A stretch of DNA of 64,000 nt from Clostridia bacterium (GTDB lineage: Bacteria > Bacillota > Clostridia > Oscillospirales > CAG-272). The translations under genes were made by a program, and so were the position numbers. Positions within the stretch are counted from its first letter, which is position 1. Each line of letters starts with the position of its first letter. The notes beneath the pieces are model-generated. The model was not told the origin of the DNA, ran no database searches, and saw only the letters and a program-made list of their open reading frames with translations. This document shows, piece by piece, positions 61,535 to 64,000 of this stretch. Location of the stretch: the NCBI GenBank assembly GCA_017462385.1, contig JAFTRE010000004.1, forward strand, positions 1-64,000, written 5' to 3'.

Positions 61535-63289
61535 TCAGTCGGTGATGTTGGAGTAGTACTTCTTCAGGGTCTCGATAGCGCTTGCAACGTTGCCTGCGTA
61601 TGCATCAGCAGATACATCGTAGTAACCGTCGTAATCAGCGCTGTCGCCTGCGTTCTTGTAGAACTCGTTGCCGTCAGCGTCGGTCATACCCATAGCGACG
61701 AAGGAGGAAGCGGGAACCTGGCCGGCCTGTGCGATCTTATCAACAACATAGTTGCGGTCGATAAGCAGAGCAAGTGCATTTCTGATCTCCTGCTGAGCCT
61801 TTTCCTTCTCAACACCGGTCAGGTCGCTGCCGGGGAGAAGATCCTCGTTGATGTTCCAGCAAACATAGTAGGTACCGATCTGACCTGCGATGACGAACTC
61901 GTCAGCGTAGTCGGTCTTCAGAGAAGCGATCTCGTTGGTGGGAACGTTGTCGATGAGCAGCCAAGAACCGTTCTTGAAGTTGGACAGCATGTTGTTAGCG
62001 TCGTCGGACAGGAACATCTTGATCTCGTTCATCTTAACGTTAGCAGCATCAAAGTAGTTAGCATTCTTGGTCAGAGTGATAACACTGTCATGCTCCCAAG
62101 CGGAGATGGTGTAAGCACCGTTGCAGATGTAGGTGGAGGGATCGGTTGCCCAAGCCTCGTTATCGTATGCGGAGGGGTGTACGGGGTAGTAGGTCGGGAA
62201 TGCGAGCAGCTCGTTCCAGTAGGAAATAGCGTTGGAGATGGTGATGGTGATGGTTCTTGCAGCATCATCAGCGGTAGCGTTGAGCTTATCTGTGCCGTAG
62301 CCGTCAACGACCTCGAACATGTAGCCGTAGTCAGCACCAAGCTCTGCGGAAGCAGCGCGGTTCCAAGCGTCTACAAAGTGAGAAGCCTTGACCTCGTCGC
62401 CGTTAGACCACTTCATGCCTTCCTTAATGGTGTAGGTGTAGGTAACGGTGCCGTCAGCGTTAACAACGCCCTCGGGAAGAGACTCAGCAGCATCAGCAAC
62501 GATAACGAGGTTGCCGTTAGCATCCTGAGCCCACTTAGCCAGACCGGAGAACAGGTGAGCGATCATGGTAGCACCGTCAACAGCACTGTTGAGAGCGGGG
62601 TCGAGGGTATCGGGCTCGGAAGCGAGACATACGGAGATGGTGTCGGTCTTGCCGGCAACGTCAGCCTGCATGAAGTACTTGTAGCCCAGAGGGTTGGAGT
62701 AGAAGCCGTTTACACTGTCATCGATCATGTACAGGTCTGTGTAGAAGTAAAGGGGAACGATACAGCCGGTTTCCATCAGCATATCCTCTGCAAGGTGCAT
62801 CATTGCATAACGATTGGTGGAATCGGTGCAGCTCTTGATTCTTGCGATCAGCACGTCATAGGTCTCAGCCCATGTGCCGTTCTCAACCTTATCGGAATAG
62901 CCATAGGGGGTAAGGTCGATGCTGTACATCTTAAGGTCGGCGTGTTCGCCCTTACCGAACTGAACATCGTTGTTACCGGAATTAGATGTCCACATGTCGA
63001 GGAAGCAGATCGGGTCGTTGTAGTCAGCGAGCCAACCGTTTCTTGCGACAGAGTAGTCACCATTCTTACGCGTGTTAAGGAAGGTGTTCCATTCCTGGTT
63101 CTGCAGGTTCATGGTGATGCCGGCAGCTGCGAATGCGCTCAGCAGATACTCACCGATCGCCTTGTGGTTGTCATCAGTGTTGTAGAGATAGGTCAGGGTA
63201 GGTGTGGTTACTGTGTCGTTCTTGCCGCCGCATGCAACGAGAGACAGCATCATAACAGCCAGAAGAACCACTGCAATAATTTTCTTCAT
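61535..63289 (-). CDS. Oligopeptide-binding lipoprotein with circularly permuted segment order
   Basis: 584 residues. Lipobox LVAC, Cys20. All parts of an OppA/DppA-type (SBP family 5) protein are present but in a rotated order. Residues ~31-211 correspond to the usual C-terminal part: LYNTDDNHKAIGEYL, NQEWNTFLNTRKNGDYSVAR, GWLADYNDP, IVPLYFYTDLYM (E. coli OppA: LLYNTS..HKKLA, NQEWKTFLDTR, GWCADYNEP, IVPVYYY). Residues ~217-584 correspond to the usual N-terminal and middle part: SVCLASEPDTLDPALNS, LFSGLAKW, KEGMKWSNGDEVKASHFVDAW, ending at AIETLKKYYSNITD. AAGGACAC RBS. It follows the ATPase gene of the transporter. Confidence 0.9.
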   Translation of the reverse strand: MKKIIAVVLLAVMMLSLVACGGKNDTVTTPTLTYLYNTDDNHKAIGEYLLSAFAAAGITMNLQNQEWNTFLNTRKNGDYSVARNGWLADYNDPICFLDMWTSNSGNNDVQFGKGEHADLKMYSIDLTPYGYSDKVENGTWAETYDVLIARIKSCTDSTNRYAMMHLAEDMLMETGCIVPLYFYTDLYMIDDSVNGFYSNPLGYKYFMQADVAGKTDTISVCLASEPDTLDPALNSAVDGATMIAHLFSGLAKWAQDANGNLVIVADAAESLPEGVVNADGTVTYTYTIKEGMKWSNGDEVKASHFVDAWNRAASAELGADYGYMFEVVDGYGTDKLNATADDAARTITITISNAISYWNELLAFPTYYPVHPSAYDNEAWATDPSTYICNGAYTISAWEHDSVITLTKNANYFDAANVKMNEIKMFLSDDANNMLSNFKNGSWLLIDNVPTNEIASLKTDYADEFVIAGQIGTYYVCWNINEDLLPGSDLTGVEKEKAQQEIRNALALLIDRNYVVDKIAQAGQVPASSFVAMGMTDADGNEFYKNAGDSADYDGYYDVSADAYAGNVASAIETLKKYYSNITD

Positions 63290-63383
63290 GATTTGTGTCC
63301 TTTCTTGATTTTAATGTTTTATAAAATATATGTCTCAAGGATGCACGCCTCAAAACACATAAATATACTATGCAACAAGAGGC

Positions 63384-64000
63384 TTAATTAAGCTCCTCTA
63401 CGCGATGGCAAGCGACAAAATGTCCCTTTTCGATCTCGCGAAACTCGGGCATCTCCTCGGCGCAACGCTCGCAGGCATGAGCACAGCGGGTGCGGAAGGG
63501 GCAGCCGGAGGGCGCATTGAGAGGAGACGGAATGTCGCCCGACAGCGGGATGCGCTGATTCTCGCGCGCGATCTTGGGGTCGGGCATGGGAACCGCCGAC
63601 ATAAGCGCCTTGGAATAAGGATGCAAAGGACGCTCGTATATCTCCGCGGCATCGGTAAGCTCGACCATTTTGCCGAGATACATGACTGCGATACGGTTAC
63701 TGATATGGCGCACGACCAGCAGGTCATGTGCGATGAACAGATACGTCAGCCCCAGCTTTTCCTGAAGCTCGCCAAACATATTTATGACCTGAGCCTGAAT
63801 GGACACGTCAAGTGCCGAAACGGGCTCGTCGCAGACTATAAACTCGGGATCGACCGCCAGCGAGCGGGCGATACCTATTCTCTGGCGCTGACCGCCCGAG
63901 AACTCATGCGCGTAACGCGATGCGTGCTCACTGTTAAGACCGACATGCTCCATCAGTTCGAGCACTCTTGCGCGGCGCTCCTCCTCGTTCTGATACATTT
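63384..64000 (-). CDS. Oligopeptide ABC transporter ATP-binding protein (5' end outside window)
   Basis: Partial: the frame stays open to the window edge, so the N-terminus with Walker A is missing and the Met at 63998 is internal. Present are signature [17 protein letters not shown], Walker [14 protein letters not shown], switch [11 protein letters not shown], and the C-terminal oligo/dipeptide ABC extension with Cys ligands ([20 protein letters not shown]) that may bind an Fe-S cluster. The motif SGCPFRTRC is typical of OppF/DppF/OppD. It precedes the permuted OppA gene by 94 bases. Confidence 0.93.
   Translation of the reverse strand, partial: MYQNEEERRARVLELMEHVGLNSEHASRYAHEFSGGQRQRIGIARSLAVDPEFIVCDEPVSALDVSIQAQVINMFGELQEKLGLTYLFIAHDLLVVRHISNRIAVMYLGKMVELTDAAEIYERPLHPYSKALMSAVPMPDPKIARENQRIPLSGDIPSPLNAPSGCPFRTRCAHACERCAEEMPEFREIEKGHFVACHRVEELN

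Noticed and set aside
63384..63998. Complete 204-residue ABC ATPase starting at 63998
   Set aside because: The frame is open to the window edge and Walker A is missing, so the Met is internal and the gene is cut by the window.

Overview
The window looks like a chromosomal segment of an uncultured gut-type Clostridia (Oscillospirales-like) anaerobe. Evidence from the sequence: an oxygen-sensitive class III ribonucleotide reductase with its radical-SAM activase, indolepyruvate:ferredoxin oxidoreductase, several radical-SAM and 4Fe-4S proteins, many Gram-positive-type lipoproteins with Thr/Ser/Asp-rich linkers after the lipobox cysteine, strong GGAGG-type ribosome binding sites and very regular TTGACA-N17-TATAAT promoters. 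The taxon is an inference from protein style, not from a marker gene.

Layout. 0-2 kb: two lipoproteins with near-identical leaders. 2-6 kb: alpha/beta hydrolase, tRNA-Arg(CCG), feoAB, tRNA-Gln(CTG). 6-12 kb: MFS transporter plus glycerophosphodiesterase, a DeoR regulator, then a 2-hydroxyacid dehydrogenase and a double-domain class II aldolase. 12-14.4 kb: ArsR repressor and a Zn/Cd-type P-ATPase under a textbook promoter/operator. 14.4-25 kb: lipoproteins, M42 peptidase, CCA-adding enzyme, phosphofructokinase, EEP phosphatase, Crp/Fnr regulator, AlaX editing protein, thioredoxin reductase. 25-28.6 kb: nrdG-nrdD with candidate NrdR boxes; NrdD carries a C-terminal glutaredoxin-like domain. 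29-33 kb: iorA-iorB-paaK-ACT, an arylpyruvate to arylacetyl-CoA module. 33-34.6 kb: an AAA/DUF4143 ATPase gene flanked by an exact 57-bp direct repeat of the ACT gene's 3' end and terminator. 34.6-42 kb: lysS, a second (PPi-type) phosphofructokinase, XRE regulator, MgtC, cinA, radical SAM, AraC.

42.4-56.8 kb is the most distinctive accessory region: AraC regulator, three tandem GH172/DUF2961 enzymes, a FucI-type ketol isomerase, three secreted or anchored proteins sharing an undescribed module of about 340 residues (one with an esterase domain), a 32-residue peptide, and an orphan sugar-type solute-binding lipoprotein. I infer a surface glycan system, possibly for D-arabinofuranose- or fructofuranose-containing polymers. 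57-64 kb: lipoprotein phosphodiesterase, ECF sigma factor with a membrane protein, a secreted protein sharing a leader element with the sigma gene, a stand-alone PqqD/RRE protein, and an oligopeptide ABC transporter whose binding protein appears circularly permuted: the usual C-terminal lobe segment sits at the N-terminus.

The observations I would check first are the permuted OppA (61535-63289), the 57-bp repeats around the ATPase (33080-34565), the GH172/FucI/new-module locus, and the small YxxPxL peptide plus orphan RRE protein. No CRISPR array, integrase, transposase or rRNA was seen.
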